Shown: positions 53,525 through 63,476 of the stretch, piece by piece
How the letters are laid out: each line of letters starts with the position of its first letter
How positions within the stretch are numbered: the first letter of the stretch is position 1
DNA from: Lentibacillus sp. CBA3610
GTDB lineage: Bacteria; Bacillota; Bacilli; Bacillales; Amphibacillaceae
DNA: 64,000 bases
Direction: 5' to 3'
Assembly: GCF_013373365.1 (NCBI RefSeq)
Contig: NZ_CP035925.1
Coordinates: 1,116,001 to 1,180,000, forward strand
The notes under the pieces: generated by a model
The model's database searches: none
What the model was told of the DNA's origin: nothing
What the model saw: only the letters and a program-made list of their open reading frames with translations
Translations under genes and position numbers: made by a program

Positions 53525-54562
53525 TTATTGCGGATAATTGGCACTTAATAAGCTCGAAATATCATCCATTTCCTCACGTTTATTCCGATTCATTAACTGT
53601 TCAACAACATCTCCGGGCTTTTTATCATTAACAAGAATCTGATATAAACCTTCTGTAATCGGCATTTCAATCTGCTGTTCCTGCGCAAACTGGTAAGCAG
53701 CTTTTGTTGTCCTGACACCTTCAACGACCATCCCCATTTGCTCCAGCACCGCATCAAGTTTCTGGCCTTTCCCCAGCATGTTACCGGCACGCCAATTCCG
53801 GCTGTGGGGGCTTGTACATGTGACAATCAGATCACCGACACCAGGCAATCCCAAAAAGGTTAAAGGGCTGGCACCAAGTGACGCACCCAAGCGGGTTATT
53901 TCCGCCAACCCCCTCGTAATAAGGGCAGCTTTTGCGTTGTCGCCATATCCTAAACCATCGGATATTCCGGCCCCAAGTGCAATAATATTTTTTAATGCAC
54001 CACCCAATTCAATCCCTACCATATCAGTGCTTGTGTAGACCCGGAATGATTCATTAATGAACAAATCCTGTGCGAATTCAACGTTATGATTGTTTAATGA
54101 AGAAACAGTCACCGTGGTTGGCTGCCGCTTGCCGACTTCTTCGGCGTGACTTGGTCCGGACAACACGACAATGTCTTCATAATCATAATCGTACATTTCC
54201 TCACTGATTACTTGAGAGACCCGTTTCAATGATTCCGGTTCGATACCTTTCGTCGCATGGATAATGACTGCCTTGTGTGTTAATGTTTTATTCAACGCCA
54301 TGCAAACTTCACGGATTGCTTTTGTTGGTACAACCATAATAATGGCAGTAACATTATCAATTGCTTTTTCCAAATTATTGAATGCTTTGACCTGTTCAGG
54401 GATATTGGCATCCAGATATTTTTCATTTCTGAATGCCGTGTTAATTTCTTCTGCCTGTTCCTTGCGGTGTGTCCACAATCGAACGTCGTGTCCATTATCA
54501 CCAAGAACAATGCTTAAAGCTGTTCCCCAACTTCCGGCCCCTAATACCGCTACTTTACTCAA
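53525..54562 (-). CDS. gpsA: NAD(P)-dependent glycerol-3-phosphate dehydrogenase
   Basis: A 345-residue enzyme reducing dihydroxyacetone phosphate to sn-glycerol-3-phosphate for phospholipid. It shows 'VAVLGAGSWGTALSIVLGDN' (NAD loop), 'GPSHAEEVGKRQPTTVTVSS', 'GGALKNIIALGAGISDGLGY' with the catalytic Lys, and 'GLPGVGDLIVTCTSPHSRN'. The start is TTG after AAGGAGGA, 6 bases away. It follows der by 31 bp. Confidence 0.97.
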   Translation of the reverse strand: MSKVAVLGAGSWGTALSIVLGDNGHDVRLWTHRKEQAEEINTAFRNEKYLDANIPEQVKAFNNLEKAIDNVTAIIMVVPTKAIREVCMALNKTLTHKAVIIHATKGIEPESLKRVSQVISEEMYDYDYEDIVVLSGPSHAEEVGKRQPTTVTVSSLNNHNVEFAQDLFINESFRVYTSTDMVGIELGGALKNIIALGAGISDGLGYGDNAKAALITRGLAEITRLGASLGASPLTFLGLPGVGDLIVTCTSPHSRNWRAGNMLGKGQKLDAVLEQMGMVVEGVRTTKAAYQFAQEQQIEMPITEGLYQILVNDKKPGDVVEQLMNRNKREEMDDISSLLSANYPQ

Positions 54563-54593
54563 GGATAGTCCTCCTTATTAAGGTTAATCATAA

Positions 54594-55904
54594 TTATTGC
54601 CGTTTTCGTGCAAATATATTAATTGGTGTTCCTGCAAAACCGAATGCATCCCTGATCCGGTTTTCCAAAAATCGCCGATACGAAAAATGCATTAAATCAG
54701 GGTCATTAACAAATACAACAAAACTTGGCGGCTTGACAGCAACCTGAGTTGTATAGAGCACTTTCAGCCGTTTACCTTTAATCGTTGGCGTTGGATTCAT
54801 TGCCAGCGCATCCATGATCACATCATTCAACACATTTGTTGGTACACGTTTCGTATGATTCTCGCTGGCTGTCTTAACCGCAGGAATTAACGTATGTAGT
54901 CGTTTCTTTGTTTTAGCGGACAAGAAAACAATCGGTGCATAATCCAAATATTGAAATTGGGCCCGCACCTTTTGCTCAAATTCTTTCATCGCTTTTTCAT
55001 GTGATTCGACTGTATCCCATTTGTTTACGACGATGATGATACCGCGGCCTGCTTCATGTGCGTAACCGGCAATTTTTTTATCCTGTTCTCTTATACCTGT
55101 TTCAGCATCAATCAGAACCAAAACCACATCTGACCGTTCGATTGCCTTTAATGCACGCAGCACACTATATTTTTCAGTTGCTTCATAAACTTTCCCGCGT
55201 CTGCGCATACCGGCCGTATCAATAATGACAAAATCCTGATTATCCTTATGCAGGTGAGTATCAATCGCTTCTCTCGTCGTGCCTTCCTGTTCACTTACAA
55301 TAACGCGTTCTTCATTCAATAACGTATTGACAAGTGATGACTTTCCTACATTGGGTCTTCCGATTAAACTGAAGTAGATGGTATCCTCATCAGGCTCATC
55401 ATCATACATTTCCGGGAAATACCCGACAACGGAATCCAATAAATCACCAAGCCCCAGACCATGTGAACCGGAAATTGGATATGGTTCGCCAAATCCCAAA
55501 GCATAATATTCATAAATGTCTTCCCGCATTTCGGGATTATCCATTTTATTCACGGCAACAACAACCGGTTTATTTGATTTGTATAAGATTTTAGCTACCT
55601 CTTCATCAGCGGCTGTGATACCTTCACGTCCATTCAGTAAAAATATGATGACATCCGATTCATCGATTGCTATTTCCGCCTGATTACGCATTTGAACGAG
55701 TAATGGTTCATCACTCACTTCAATACCGCCTGTATCGATGACATTAAATGTTGTTGTCAGCCATTCCGCTTCCGCATAAACCCGGTCACGTGTAACACCT
55801 GGTGTGTCTTCTACAATTGAAATCCGTTCCCCGACAAGTCGGTTGAAAATGGTTGACTTTCCAACATTAGGTCTTCCTACAATTGCTACGACCGATTTTC
55901 TCAT
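54594..55904 (-). CDS. der: Ribosome-assembly GTPase Der (EngA)
   Basis: A 436-residue protein with two tandem GTPase domains and a KH-like C-terminal domain, acting in 50S maturation. The P-loops are '[13 protein letters not shown]' (about 9-21) and '[13 protein letters not shown]' (about 181-193). Each domain has its own DxxG ('DTGGIE', 'DTAGMR') and NKxD ('NKMDN', 'NKWDT'). The ATG at 55902-55904 with AAAGGATG 8 bases upstream gives the exact B. subtilis length; the longer frame is not needed. Confidence 0.98.
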   Translation of the reverse strand: MRKSVVAIVGRPNVGKSTIFNRLVGERISIVEDTPGVTRDRVYAEAEWLTTTFNVIDTGGIEVSDEPLLVQMRNQAEIAIDESDVIIFLLNGREGITAADEEVAKILYKSNKPVVVAVNKMDNPEMREDIYEYYALGFGEPYPISGSHGLGLGDLLDSVVGYFPEMYDDEPDEDTIYFSLIGRPNVGKSSLVNTLLNEERVIVSEQEGTTREAIDTHLHKDNQDFVIIDTAGMRRRGKVYEATEKYSVLRALKAIERSDVVLVLIDAETGIREQDKKIAGYAHEAGRGIIIVVNKWDTVESHEKAMKEFEQKVRAQFQYLDYAPIVFLSAKTKKRLHTLIPAVKTASENHTKRVPTNVLNDVIMDALAMNPTPTIKGKRLKVLYTTQVAVKPPSFVVFVNDPDLMHFSYRRFLENRIRDAFGFAGTPINIFARKRQ

Positions 55905-56011
55905 GAAAGGAACATCCTTTCTTTTTCTCTTGATTATTATCCTGATTATTATTTGCAACAATGCTTTAAGCTTTTACTAATTCTAGCAAATGAATTGTTT
56001 TATCACAATTA

Positions 56012-56629
56012 TTATTGTGCCTGCTTCCTGAATAATGGCTTTGAATTGGTATTCTTTTTATGAAGTTTCTGTGTTAATTTCTGTTTTAGTGTTAATAGAA
56101 AATCCTGACAGATAATAGCAACGGTAACCACCAGAATAAAATCGAAAAAGCGTTTATCACCAATGACATCGGTTGCAAAATATGAAGATACCACAATATT
56201 ATATAATAATTCGCCGCCTGCCATCCCGAGTAATACACAAGCCAACCTGTTCCAAAGTCCTGTTGTTATTAAGGTAATTAGCATGAATAGGATACATGAA
56301 ATAATTAAAAAAGAAGGGAAAAATAATTTTAATGGTGTAAATGTATCGAAAATAAAAATCCCGGCATATCCAATCATAATGGTGAATGAACCGAACACAT
56401 GGAAAATCATTCCGGCAATCTTTGTATGCAAAATGACAGCGCCGGCACAAAGAACCAAGTAGCTTACAGCGAGCTGAAAATCGTTAACGGCTATGTATAT
56501 ATTGGAGCATAAAATCAATATTAAAAGCCAGCATGCCAATAATGTCCTGAGCTTTGTTTTTGACATAAAAAAGGTAACAATGATCCATAAAATCCATGAA
56601 AACCAATAAAAAAGAAGTCCACTGCTCAC
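56012..56629 (-). CDS. yphA: YphA-like integral membrane protein
   Basis: A 205-residue hydrophobic protein with about seven membrane segments and a basic tail ('KQKLTQKLHKKN'). It has the place of yphA before der; B. subtilis YphA is of like size and unknown function. The start is GTG, with GAGGTATA close by. Identification rests mostly on position and topology. Confidence 0.78.
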   Translation of the reverse strand: MSSGLLFYWFSWILWIIVTFFMSKTKLRTLLACWLLILILCSNIYIAVNDFQLAVSYLVLCAGAVILHTKIAGMIFHVFGSFTIMIGYAGIFIFDTFTPLKLFFPSFLIISCILFMLITLITTGLWNRLACVLLGMAGGELLYNIVVSSYFATDVIGDKRFFDFILVVTVAIICQDFLLTLKQKLTQKLHKKNTNSKPLFRKQAQ

Positions 56630-56728
56630 TATACCTCACCTGCCACTACCATTATGGCTGGCTTTTCAGTATTTTAAACAAAAGAGTATTTACTAAAGAT
56701 TACTGCTCAAGGTCCTTTTTCGTATATT

Positions 56729-57262
56729 TTGTTGCTTTTACGGAGTTGATATAAACTGCGACACAGTGAAAAATATATGAGTGCTGTGATACCGCTACGG
56801 AAATACACTCCGCTTTCCGCGGGTGACCCGTTAGCCTCCTCGCTCGTCCCTGTGTGCTCGTCGTGTTGCAAGTGTGTTCGGCGAAGCAGCACTCCTCGCA
56901 ACTCGCAGCCTACTCGGTGGATGTTCTGCTCGTCGCTGCGGGGTCTCACATTGGTCACTTTTCCCGCAGTCTCCGTGTATTTCCTCCGCTCGTGTTGTGC
57001 TTTATAATCTCGTATACACTTATTTAATATTTCTTAAGGGAATATAAAGCGTATAAATTCCTTACTAGCAGCCCGTACACACGAAGACTCCTGGGGGGGC
57101 TAAGGCATCGGTGAGACCCCGCAGTGCGTGAGCACGAGGAGGCTCACCAGCCGCCCCCGGAAAGCGAAGTGTGTACGGGCTGCGGGGGCAGAAAGCAACA
57201 AACGATGCCGAGATCAACAAAGCACTTACGTCGCAGTTTATGGGTTTTGTGTAAAAGCTAAT
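56729..57262 (+). repeat. Large mosaic intergenic repeat, copy D
   Basis: About 530 bp with ends 'GTTGATATAAACTGCGACAC' (left) and 'GTCGCAGTTTATGGGTTTTG' (right). The left half (56855-57005) matches copy C. The right half (57080-57170) has 'GACCCCGCAGTGCGTGAGCA' and 'CGAGGAGGCTCACCAGCCGC', the reverse complement of copy A's left half. It fills the gap between ypfD and yphA; reading frames inside are by-products of the repeat. Confidence 0.82.
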
Positions 57263-57292
57263 AAACTTTTTGAAAGCAGGCCATGCAGAAGC

Positions 57293-57325
57293 TAAAAAAG
57301 CTCTTTCCGGATTGGAAAGAGCTTT
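57293..57325 (-). terminator. Terminator of the S1-domain protein gene
   Basis: A 12-bp stem AAAGCTCTTTCC / GGAAAGAGCTTT with a 5-base loop and TTTTAGC on the minus strand, 15 bases past the stop. Confidence 0.9.
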
Positions 57326-57339
57326 GATTAAAACGTTAA

Positions 57340-58473
57340 TTACTTGTATTTGTTCAATTCATCGCCGATAAAATCACCCAGCTGGAATCCTGACTGGTCG
57401 TCATCTTTTTCATATTGTTTCATTTCTGAAGCTTCTTTTTCCTGTTCCAGCTCTTTTATGCTGAGTGATATGCGTTCTTCCTGTTCATTGACATCCAGGA
57501 CTTTCACTTGAATTTCCTGGCCTATCTCCAGCACTTCCTGAGGTGTTCCAATATGCCGATTGGCAATTTGTGAAATATGAACCAACCCTTCAACTCCCGG
57601 CAGCACTTCAACAAAAGCACCGAAGTTTACCAGACGTTTGACTGTACCGTCGAGAACATCACCTCTTGATACACGATCCTCAATATCTGCCCATGGGCCT
57701 GGAAGTGTTTTCTTGTGTGAAAGCGAGATTCGTTCATTATCCCTGTCAACGGATAAGACTTCGACGTTGATCTCTTCTCCTTCTGCAACAACATCTGAAG
57801 GTTTTTCGACATGTTCATGTGCCAACTGTGAAATGTGAACAAGACCATCGATACCGCCAAGGTCAACAAAGACACCGAAATTGGTCAACCGCTGTACCGT
57901 ACCCTCCAGTACTTGTCCTTCTTCCAAGGATTGCAGCACTTCTTGTTTTTTGGCATCCATTTCATCTTGTACAACATCTTTATGAGATAAAATGATCCGG
58001 TTTTGCTCCTTGTCCAAATCGACTATTTTAACAGTCAAAGAATTATCTATATAATCCGAAAAATCCTCAACGTAGTAAGTTTCCACCAGTGATGCCGGAA
58101 TGAACCCCCGTACACCTACATCAGCGACGAGGCCGCCTTTAACGACTTCTTTAACTTCCGTCTCAAATACATCACCACTGTGATACTTTTCTTCTAATTC
58201 TTCCCATGCTCGCTCTGCATCGACTGCTTTTTTGGATAAAATGACTTCATCATCATCATCCATTTTTTTAACATATAATGTTAATGAATCACCCTCCTGC
58301 ACAATGTCACTTGCTTTTTCAATATGCAGGCTGGATAATTCACCAATTGGCACAATACCTTCCGTTTTGTAGCCAATATCGACAAGAACTTGTTTATCTT
58401 CCACTTTTATGGCAGTTCCTGTTACGATATCTCCTATATTTATTTGCGTCGTTTCGTTACTGGATTCAGTCAT
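57340..58473 (-). CDS. ypfD: S1 RNA-binding domain protein (RpsA homologue YpfD)
   Basis: A 377-residue protein with four S1/OB-fold repeats (about 12-85, 100-168, 186-256, 272-342). The last two are the best kept ('GTVQRLTNFGVFVDLGGIDG' 'LVHISQLAHE' and 'GTVKRLVNFGAFVEVLPGVE'). Bacillus YpfD resembles ribosomal protein S1 but has only four domains and is not a stable ribosomal protein. The ATG at 58471-58473 lies 9 bases after AAGGAGG. It follows plsC as in B. subtilis. Confidence 0.94.
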   Translation of the reverse strand: MTESSNETTQINIGDIVTGTAIKVEDKQVLVDIGYKTEGIVPIGELSSLHIEKASDIVQEGDSLTLYVKKMDDDDEVILSKKAVDAERAWEELEEKYHSGDVFETEVKEVVKGGLVADVGVRGFIPASLVETYYVEDFSDYIDNSLTVKIVDLDKEQNRIILSHKDVVQDEMDAKKQEVLQSLEEGQVLEGTVQRLTNFGVFVDLGGIDGLVHISQLAHEHVEKPSDVVAEGEEINVEVLSVDRDNERISLSHKKTLPGPWADIEDRVSRGDVLDGTVKRLVNFGAFVEVLPGVEGLVHISQIANRHIGTPQEVLEIGQEIQVKVLDVNEQEERISLSIKELEQEKEASEMKQYEKDDDQSGFQLGDFIGDELNKYK

Positions 58474-58546
58474 ACCATTAGCCCTCCTTAAAATACGTAC
58501 CAACAGAAATCATATTACTCTTTTTTATAACTTCTAATATTTATAA

Positions 58547-59155
58547 TTATTTGTCAAGCGAAGCATGTTGGGAATTATAATTTTCAATTAAATTTCCGAT
58601 TTCAGTCATGATTGCCGCTGCTGTTTCTTTAGCCGATGTTTTCGCCGCACGATATGCTTCAATATCCATTGGCTCACCATAAATGACGGTTAATTTACTG
58701 CCCGGTTTATATGGCCCGATAATGGCGCATGGCACGATTGCCGCATTGGACCGTAACGCAAAGAAACCAGCTCCTGCCAGCGGATCTCCCAGCTGCCCTG
58801 TTTTGCTGCGTGTCCCCTCCGGAAATAAACCAAGTGTATTGCCATTTTCCAAAATTTCCAATCCTTTGCGCAGTGCATTCCTGTCTTTCATTCCCCTTTT
58901 CACCGGAAATGCATGAATACCTGACAATAGTTTACCCAAAATCGGTTTTTCGAACAACTCTCCTTTTGCCATAAAATATATGTCCCGTGGTGAGGTGATT
59001 CCGACAACCGGAGGATCCAAATTGGAAATATGATTTGAGCAAATAATAACCGGACCGCTTTTTGGGACATTCTCCTTACCAATAACCCGGATGCGGTACA
59101 ACGGATAAAATATCAATGATACAACCGATTTAGCTGTTTTATAAAGACTCATCAT
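58547..59155 (-). CDS. plsC: 1-acylglycerol-3-phosphate acyltransferase PlsC
   Basis: A 202-residue membrane-bound acyltransferase making phosphatidic acid. It shows the catalytic His-x4-Asp in '[15 protein letters not shown]' (about 35-49) and the glycerol-phosphate-binding '[12 protein letters not shown]' (about 113-124). The N-terminus has an amphipathic or membrane segment. The ATG overlaps the cmk stop by 4 bases. gpsA, encoded 5 kb away, supplies the same pathway. Confidence 0.95.
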   Translation of the reverse strand: MMSLYKTAKSVVSLIFYPLYRIRVIGKENVPKSGPVIICSNHISNLDPPVVGITSPRDIYFMAKGELFEKPILGKLLSGIHAFPVKRGMKDRNALRKGLEILENGNTLGLFPEGTRSKTGQLGDPLAGAGFFALRSNAAIVPCAIIGPYKPGSKLTVIYGEPMDIEAYRAAKTSAKETAAAIMTEIGNLIENYNSQHASLDK

Positions 59156-59853
59156 TTCTCCCCTTTATCAGGCAGCATCTTGTTGACTTCTCGAAGAATA
59201 GAGGCTGTGACCTCATCAATTGATAAATTTGTTGTATCAAGCTCAATTGCGTCATCGGCTTTTATTAATGGCGCAACTTCACGTTTTGAGTCAATCTGGT
59301 CCCTTTGTTCAATTTCCTGTTTTATTTTTTCAAAATCAGCGGAAATTGATTTCCGGACCATTTCCTCATATCGGCGTTTTGCACGCTCTTCCACAGATGC
59401 TTTTAAAAATATCTTCACTTCTGCATCAGGGATGACGTGTGTTCCAATATCCCGCCCATCCATTACAACACCACGTTTTTGAGCCAGATTCCGCTGCCTT
59501 TTAACCATTTCCCGGCGTATATTTGGATGTTTGGCTGCGTGGGACACATTATTTGTCACTATCTCTGAACGAATGTCCTGTGTTACATCATCACCATCAA
59601 CCAGGACAAGTTGATTTTCTTTCCCTTGCGCCAATTCGATATTTGTATCAGCTAATAACCCGGAAAGTTCCTGCTCATCCTCCAAAGAAACCTGATGACA
59701 CAGTGCTTTATATGTCAATGCTCTGTACATAGCCCCGGTATCAATATAAATAAATGATAATTCCTTTGCGACCATTTTAGAAACGGTACTTTTTCCGGCT
59801 GCTGCCGGGCCATCGATTGCTACTGCTATTTCACTTTTATCCATTGCTGTCAT
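59152..59853 (-). CDS. cmk: Cytidylate kinase
   Basis: A 233-residue P-loop kinase phosphorylating CMP and dCMP. It shows '[20 protein letters not shown]' (Walker A), '[15 protein letters not shown]', '[16 protein letters not shown]' and the lid 'RAKRRYEEM'. It is a few residues longer at the N-terminus than most. The first ATG is kept because GAGAGGA lies just before it. Translation is coupled to plsC. Confidence 0.96.
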   Translation of the reverse strand: MTAMDKSEIAVAIDGPAAAGKSTVSKMVAKELSFIYIDTGAMYRALTYKALCHQVSLEDEQELSGLLADTNIELAQGKENQLVLVDGDDVTQDIRSEIVTNNVSHAAKHPNIRREMVKRQRNLAQKRGVVMDGRDIGTHVIPDAEVKIFLKASVEERAKRRYEEMVRKSISADFEKIKQEIEQRDQIDSKREVAPLIKADDAIELDTTNLSIDEVTASILREVNKMLPDKGEK

Positions 59854-59893
59854 CCATTCCTCTCAGTCCCGCCACTCAGTTTGTGAACACTCA

Positions 59894-59917
59894 AACCTTG
59901 GCCAAGGCCAAGGTTTA
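59894..59917. repeat. Short perfect palindrome upstream of cmk
   Basis: AAACCTTGGCC (59894-59904) and GGCCAAGGTTT (59907-59917) with two bases between. It lies 40 bases before the cmk ATG, between cmk and the ypfA remnant. It could be an operator or a short hairpin; no T-run follows on the minus strand. Confidence 0.6.
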
Positions 59918-60017
59918 ATCTATGTAATATCTTATTTTAAATCATAACATACATACTAAAAAAAGTTCTACTGTTTTAAAATTTATCCCGCATTTAACTG
60001 GCAATATGTGTCCGATT

Positions 60018-60251
60018 TTACCCGACTTTATGATAGTTCCTTTTTCCTGGCTTCCAACTGTTTCTCGAAACAGTAACATATAATAAATTGCTGCTGATTT
60101 TCATTAACCGATACGAATTTGTTTCGTTATCGATAAGAAGCGAAAGAAACAAATAGTGCTCATTTTTTTCAATGATCTTGCTTCGGTATGTTTTCCTTTT
60201 TTCTGTTTCAGGGTTAAGTTTTTCAATCGTTAGTAAGGTGCCAATTGTCAT
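60018..60251 (-). pseudogene. ypfA: ypfA remnant (YcgR-like flagellar brake protein, N-terminal part)
   Basis: A 77-residue frame resembling only the N-terminal YcgR-type domain of B. subtilis YpfA: 'IGTLLTIEKLNPETEKRKTY' and 'SKIIEKNEHYLFLSLLIDNE'. After about residue 62 it shifts frame; 'QFIICYCFEKQ' in another frame continues the match briefly. The c-di-GMP-binding PilZ domain ('RR..R' and 'D.S..G') is absent. The position between ypeB and cmk is that of ypfA. A G-run rather than a normal ribosome binding site precedes the ATG. The family match is moderate, as this domain is weakly conserved. Confidence 0.6.
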
Positions 60252-60322
60252 AACCCCCCCAAACTAAGCCTTTATACCTATTATTGCAAAGAAATCAAAA
60301 AGGGAAAGACCTGAATCTTTCC

Positions 60323-61666
60323 CTAAGACATGGATGCATAATTTATTTCAGTACCACCCAATTTTTCCACTTTTTCTTCCGTTCCATCCATTGCATTTAT
60401 GAAAATTCGGTATGTCTCATTATCAAGGACACCGAGAAATTCATATACGAACACTTCTTCACCGACATCATTGTCAATGATCGCCATATGCTCTTCATTT
60501 ATCTCGACTTCCGGATTGACTTCATCCTTTGCTTCTTCGCTGGACAGCTCCGGTTCAGGAATGTCCCGCTCTTTATGATTCATAAAGTAGTTTCTGGCAG
60601 TTAATCCAAGCAGTTCCCCGTTATCAAGTGCGATTTTCAGTTCAATGGCATCGGAATAAATCCTTACATCATCCTGATTATATAGAAACGAGTAGACACC
60701 GACATTGTCAAACTGATTGCTTGTAAAAACATCCATATTATCAAAGTTAAACTGTTCCAGGTAGTCGTTTGCCTTTTCCAGTCCCTCATTCAGACTGATA
60801 TTTTGCTCCTGCACATCACGGTTAACCAAAAGTGTGAGTGGGTGCCCACCCTGTTTTGTTATATCAAGGTAACCATTTTTGTTATCGTTTTGATAAGAAA
60901 TGCTGTAAATGGGGACGTCAGCGCCATCTCCACTTTCTGTAACATTTAAGTTATCCTGATCTTCCACTTGGAATAAATCCCCGCCTTTTCTGGCTGCTTC
61001 TTCTTGATTAATTGTTCCACCTGACAGGTTCTGATACTCATGTTCCTCTCCCGACGTTCCCGAAAGTGCGGAATCTGCATTGCTTTCAGCGTATCCTTCA
61101 ACTCGCTTTTCGACTGTTTCGAAACCGTCAACAATCGTATTATCGGATTGTTCATCCTGGGTAGATAAGGCTAATTGCACATCCATCCACCGTAAATTCT
61201 CATCCAATACAGTGTGCTGTACTTGTCTCAGTTCATCTTTCAACTCACCGGATTGTTCATACAGATTTTGCAGAGTTTCCACTTCTTTGTCGTTCAAAGG
61301 TTCCTCTTCCAAATCCCTGACGGCTGTCTGGTAGGTAAAATCACCTATATTTGAAAGAAACTCTTCTGTTTTGTTAAATGGCATTAATGTCAGCGGCAGC
61401 TGCCCGACATCTGACATAGCTTCAGATGTCAAACGCCATATTTCAATCATCTGCGGTGACAGTTGTTCTCTTGAATTCATAGCCAAGGCTGTGCCGATTT
61501 GATCGTGCATTAAATCCATGTAATATGACAGTTCGTGGAAAGCCCGTTGATAATTGTTTTCGGCTTGAATTAATACGGCATTCTTTTCCTGATGTTCCTG
61601 GTAGCCCCAAACGCCTACACCGACAAGTCCTACCGTGAGTACGCCAATTAAAATCCACCGTACCAC
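60323..61666 (-). CDS. ypeB: Germination protein YpeB
   Basis: A 447-residue spore membrane protein needed to place and protect the cortex-lytic enzyme SleB. One N-terminal membrane helix (about 3-20) is followed by an outside helical domain ('ENNYQRAFHELSYYMDLMHD', 'LPLTLMPFNKTEEFLSNIGD') and C-terminal PepSY-like repeats ('GLEKANDYLEQFNFDNMDV', 'EEHMAIIDNDVGEEVFVYEF'). The GTG at 61664-61666 is chosen because AAGGAG lies 8 bases upstream and B. subtilis YpeB starts at the same residue. It is 15 bp behind sleB. Confidence 0.94.
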   Translation of the reverse strand: MVRWILIGVLTVGLVGVGVWGYQEHQEKNAVLIQAENNYQRAFHELSYYMDLMHDQIGTALAMNSREQLSPQMIEIWRLTSEAMSDVGQLPLTLMPFNKTEEFLSNIGDFTYQTAVRDLEEEPLNDKEVETLQNLYEQSGELKDELRQVQHTVLDENLRWMDVQLALSTQDEQSDNTIVDGFETVEKRVEGYAESNADSALSGTSGEEHEYQNLSGGTINQEEAARKGGDLFQVEDQDNLNVTESGDGADVPIYSISYQNDNKNGYLDITKQGGHPLTLLVNRDVQEQNISLNEGLEKANDYLEQFNFDNMDVFTSNQFDNVGVYSFLYNQDDVRIYSDAIELKIALDNGELLGLTARNYFMNHKERDIPEPELSSEEAKDEVNPEVEINEEHMAIIDNDVGEEVFVYEFLGVLDNETYRIFINAMDGTEEKVEKLGGTEINYASMS

Positions 61667-61681
61667 GCACATCACTCCTTC

Positions 61682-62551
61682 CTATTTAGCAAAAATGTGT
61701 TTCCCAATTCTTTTAATTTGTGGCCTGGACCAAATCCAGTCTGAAGTTGCCGTTTCCGGGTTAAAATAATAGGTAGCATTCCCTGATGGATCCCACCCAT
61801 TGATGGCATCGAGGACTGCCTCTGTGGAGGTGTCACTCGGCGTCAGCCAGATTTGTCCATCAGCTACCGCCGTAAAAGCTCTCGGTTCAAAAATGACACC
61901 GGAAACGGAATTAGGGAATGTCGGGCTTTCGACACGGTTTAAAATGACAGCAGCTACAGCGACCTGACCTTCATAAGGTTCTCCCCTTGCCTCACCATTA
62001 ACAGCATTGGCCATTAACTGAATATCATTTTGAGAATACCCTTGAGGGACGTTTACAGCGGTTGGTTCAGCGCCGCCACCATCGTTATTAGCGGTATTAT
62101 TATCTGCCTGGTTATTCGTCTCATTATTACCTGCATTATTATTGTTATCAGGACTTGGCTGAGACTGTTCTGAATTATCGGCGCCTCCATAATGTGTAAA
62201 GTCATTTCCCTGATTTATTTGATTTTGTACGTATTCCCGGTCATATTCGCTCGCCTCAGTCAATTTTTCCTTTGTTGCTGTGCCGGCAAGGCCATCGATC
62301 TCCATTCCAAATTCATATTGAAAATTACGTAACGCCCAATACGTACCCCAACCAAAGACACCATCTATGTCGCCATTGTAAAAACCTAAATATTGTAATC
62401 TTGCCTGCAGTTCAATAACATCCTCCCCAACTGCACCGTGTTGAATGACTTGGTCAGTGAATGCACTTACCGGTTTGGCGGAATCTGTCGTTTGCACTCC
62501 CAGTACCAAAAAACATATAATGATGAATAGGTACATTTTTTTATTCGTCAT
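61682..62551 (-). CDS. sleB: Spore cortex-lytic enzyme SleB
   Basis: A 289-residue exported lytic transglycosylase that degrades spore cortex during germination. A signal peptide (about 1-25) is followed by a PG_binding_1 domain (about 36-95, 'LQARLQYLGFYNGDIDGVFG'), an unusually Asn-rich linker (about 128-160) and the SleB catalytic domain (about 168-289). The catalytic Glu is in 'NAVNGEARGEPYEGQVAVAA'. AGGAGG lies before the ATG. It forms an operon with ypeB. I see no convincing SigG promoter upstream. Confidence 0.96.
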   Translation of the reverse strand: MTNKKMYLFIIICFLVLGVQTTDSAKPVSAFTDQVIQHGAVGEDVIELQARLQYLGFYNGDIDGVFGWGTYWALRNFQYEFGMEIDGLAGTATKEKLTEASEYDREYVQNQINQGNDFTHYGGADNSEQSQPSPDNNNNAGNNETNNQADNNTANNDGGGAEPTAVNVPQGYSQNDIQLMANAVNGEARGEPYEGQVAVAAVILNRVESPTFPNSVSGVIFEPRAFTAVADGQIWLTPSDTSTEAVLDAINGWDPSGNATYYFNPETATSDWIWSRPQIKRIGKHIFAK

Positions 62552-62680
62552 ATGGTTTCCTCCTGCTCATGCATAGTCGTATGATGTTGCACCTATTTTT
62601 TTACGAAATTGCCTTTTTATTCACCAATATGTCTATTTGATATAGTTGTCTTTTTAGTAATGCCTTATATTAAATAAACG

Positions 62681-62712
62681 AAAAATCCTTTGCATCGATT
62701 GATACAAAGGAC
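62681..62712 (-). terminator. Terminator of prsW
   Basis: Stem GTCCTTTGTATC / GATGCAAAGGAT (one mismatch) followed by TTTTTCG on the minus strand, next to the prsW stop. Confidence 0.82.
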
Positions 62713-62713
62713 T

Positions 62714-63391
62714 TCACGCTTCTATTTTCTTTTTTTGAGAGGGACTGTATATGACCTGTTTATTAGCAGTTTTCATTCGACGCAGGGCAACAAACCAAAG
62801 ACCGATCATAAAAGGAACTAATAATATCAACCAATTACTTGTTACCGTTTGAAGAATATAATTATAAGTACCATGCAGTAAAACGGGGATTAACAGAGCC
62901 AGCAAAATATTCCAGTATCTATGCCGGTGACTCATTTTAGCTTTACCGAAATGATACCCCATCATGACACCGAATAATGCATGGGAAGACACGGGGAATA
63001 ATGCTCTGGTAACAGCATATTCGATTCCATTCGTGAATAAATATAAAATATTTTCGACCGCTGCAAAGCCCAGGCTGATGGAAACGGCGTAGACAATGCC
63101 ATCGTAATGCGCATCAAAATCAGTATGGTGAAAAATGACGTACATAAAAATAAACCATTTAAAGAATTCCTCAATCAGTCCTGAAAGCAAAAATGATTGG
63201 ACAAAACTGCTATCTGTGATATTTTCAGCGGTAAACCCATATTGAATAAACATGATCGGAAACACCAGAAGAGCACCAAACAGAAATGTTTTGCCCATTA
63301 GTGCCAGCGGTTCGGTAAATCGATCCTTTAAATAAAAAAAAGCCATTAATGCGAAAGCAGGAGCAATACCCGCTGAAAAAAAAGCAAGCAT
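62714..63391 (-). CDS. prsW: Intramembrane protease PrsW
   Basis: A 225-residue polytopic membrane protein of the glutamic-type PrsW family. In B. subtilis it makes the first cut of the anti-sigma factor RsiW. The key motifs are present: the paired Glu in 'GLIEEFFKWFIFM' (about 72-84), 'DGIVYAVSISLGFAAVENIL' and 'HALFGVMMGYHFG'. About seven hydrophobic segments are seen and the C-tail is basic. The order prsW-sleB-ypeB is that of B. subtilis. rsiW/sigW are not in this window. Confidence 0.94.
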   Translation of the reverse strand: MLAFFSAGIAPAFALMAFFYLKDRFTEPLALMGKTFLFGALLVFPIMFIQYGFTAENITDSSFVQSFLLSGLIEEFFKWFIFMYVIFHHTDFDAHYDGIVYAVSISLGFAAVENILYLFTNGIEYAVTRALFPVSSHALFGVMMGYHFGKAKMSHRHRYWNILLALLIPVLLHGTYNYILQTVTSNWLILLVPFMIGLWFVALRRMKTANKQVIYSPSQKKKIEA

Positions 63392-63476
63392 CCTAAAGAC
63401 CTCTTCCCAACGAAGTTATCATTATCATATCATGCAGCAGCACAGATGGAAATAACAATTAGAAAAGGTGATTGCC

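Noticed and set aside
56707..56958. An 83-residue frame in repeat D
   Set aside because: The same repeat-derived peptide as in copy C; conserved because the DNA repeat is conserved, with no sign of coding constraint.
62552..62650. A SigG promoter for sleB
   Set aside because: A TGAATA and a CATACGA are present, but they are more than 30 bases apart, too far for a functional pair.
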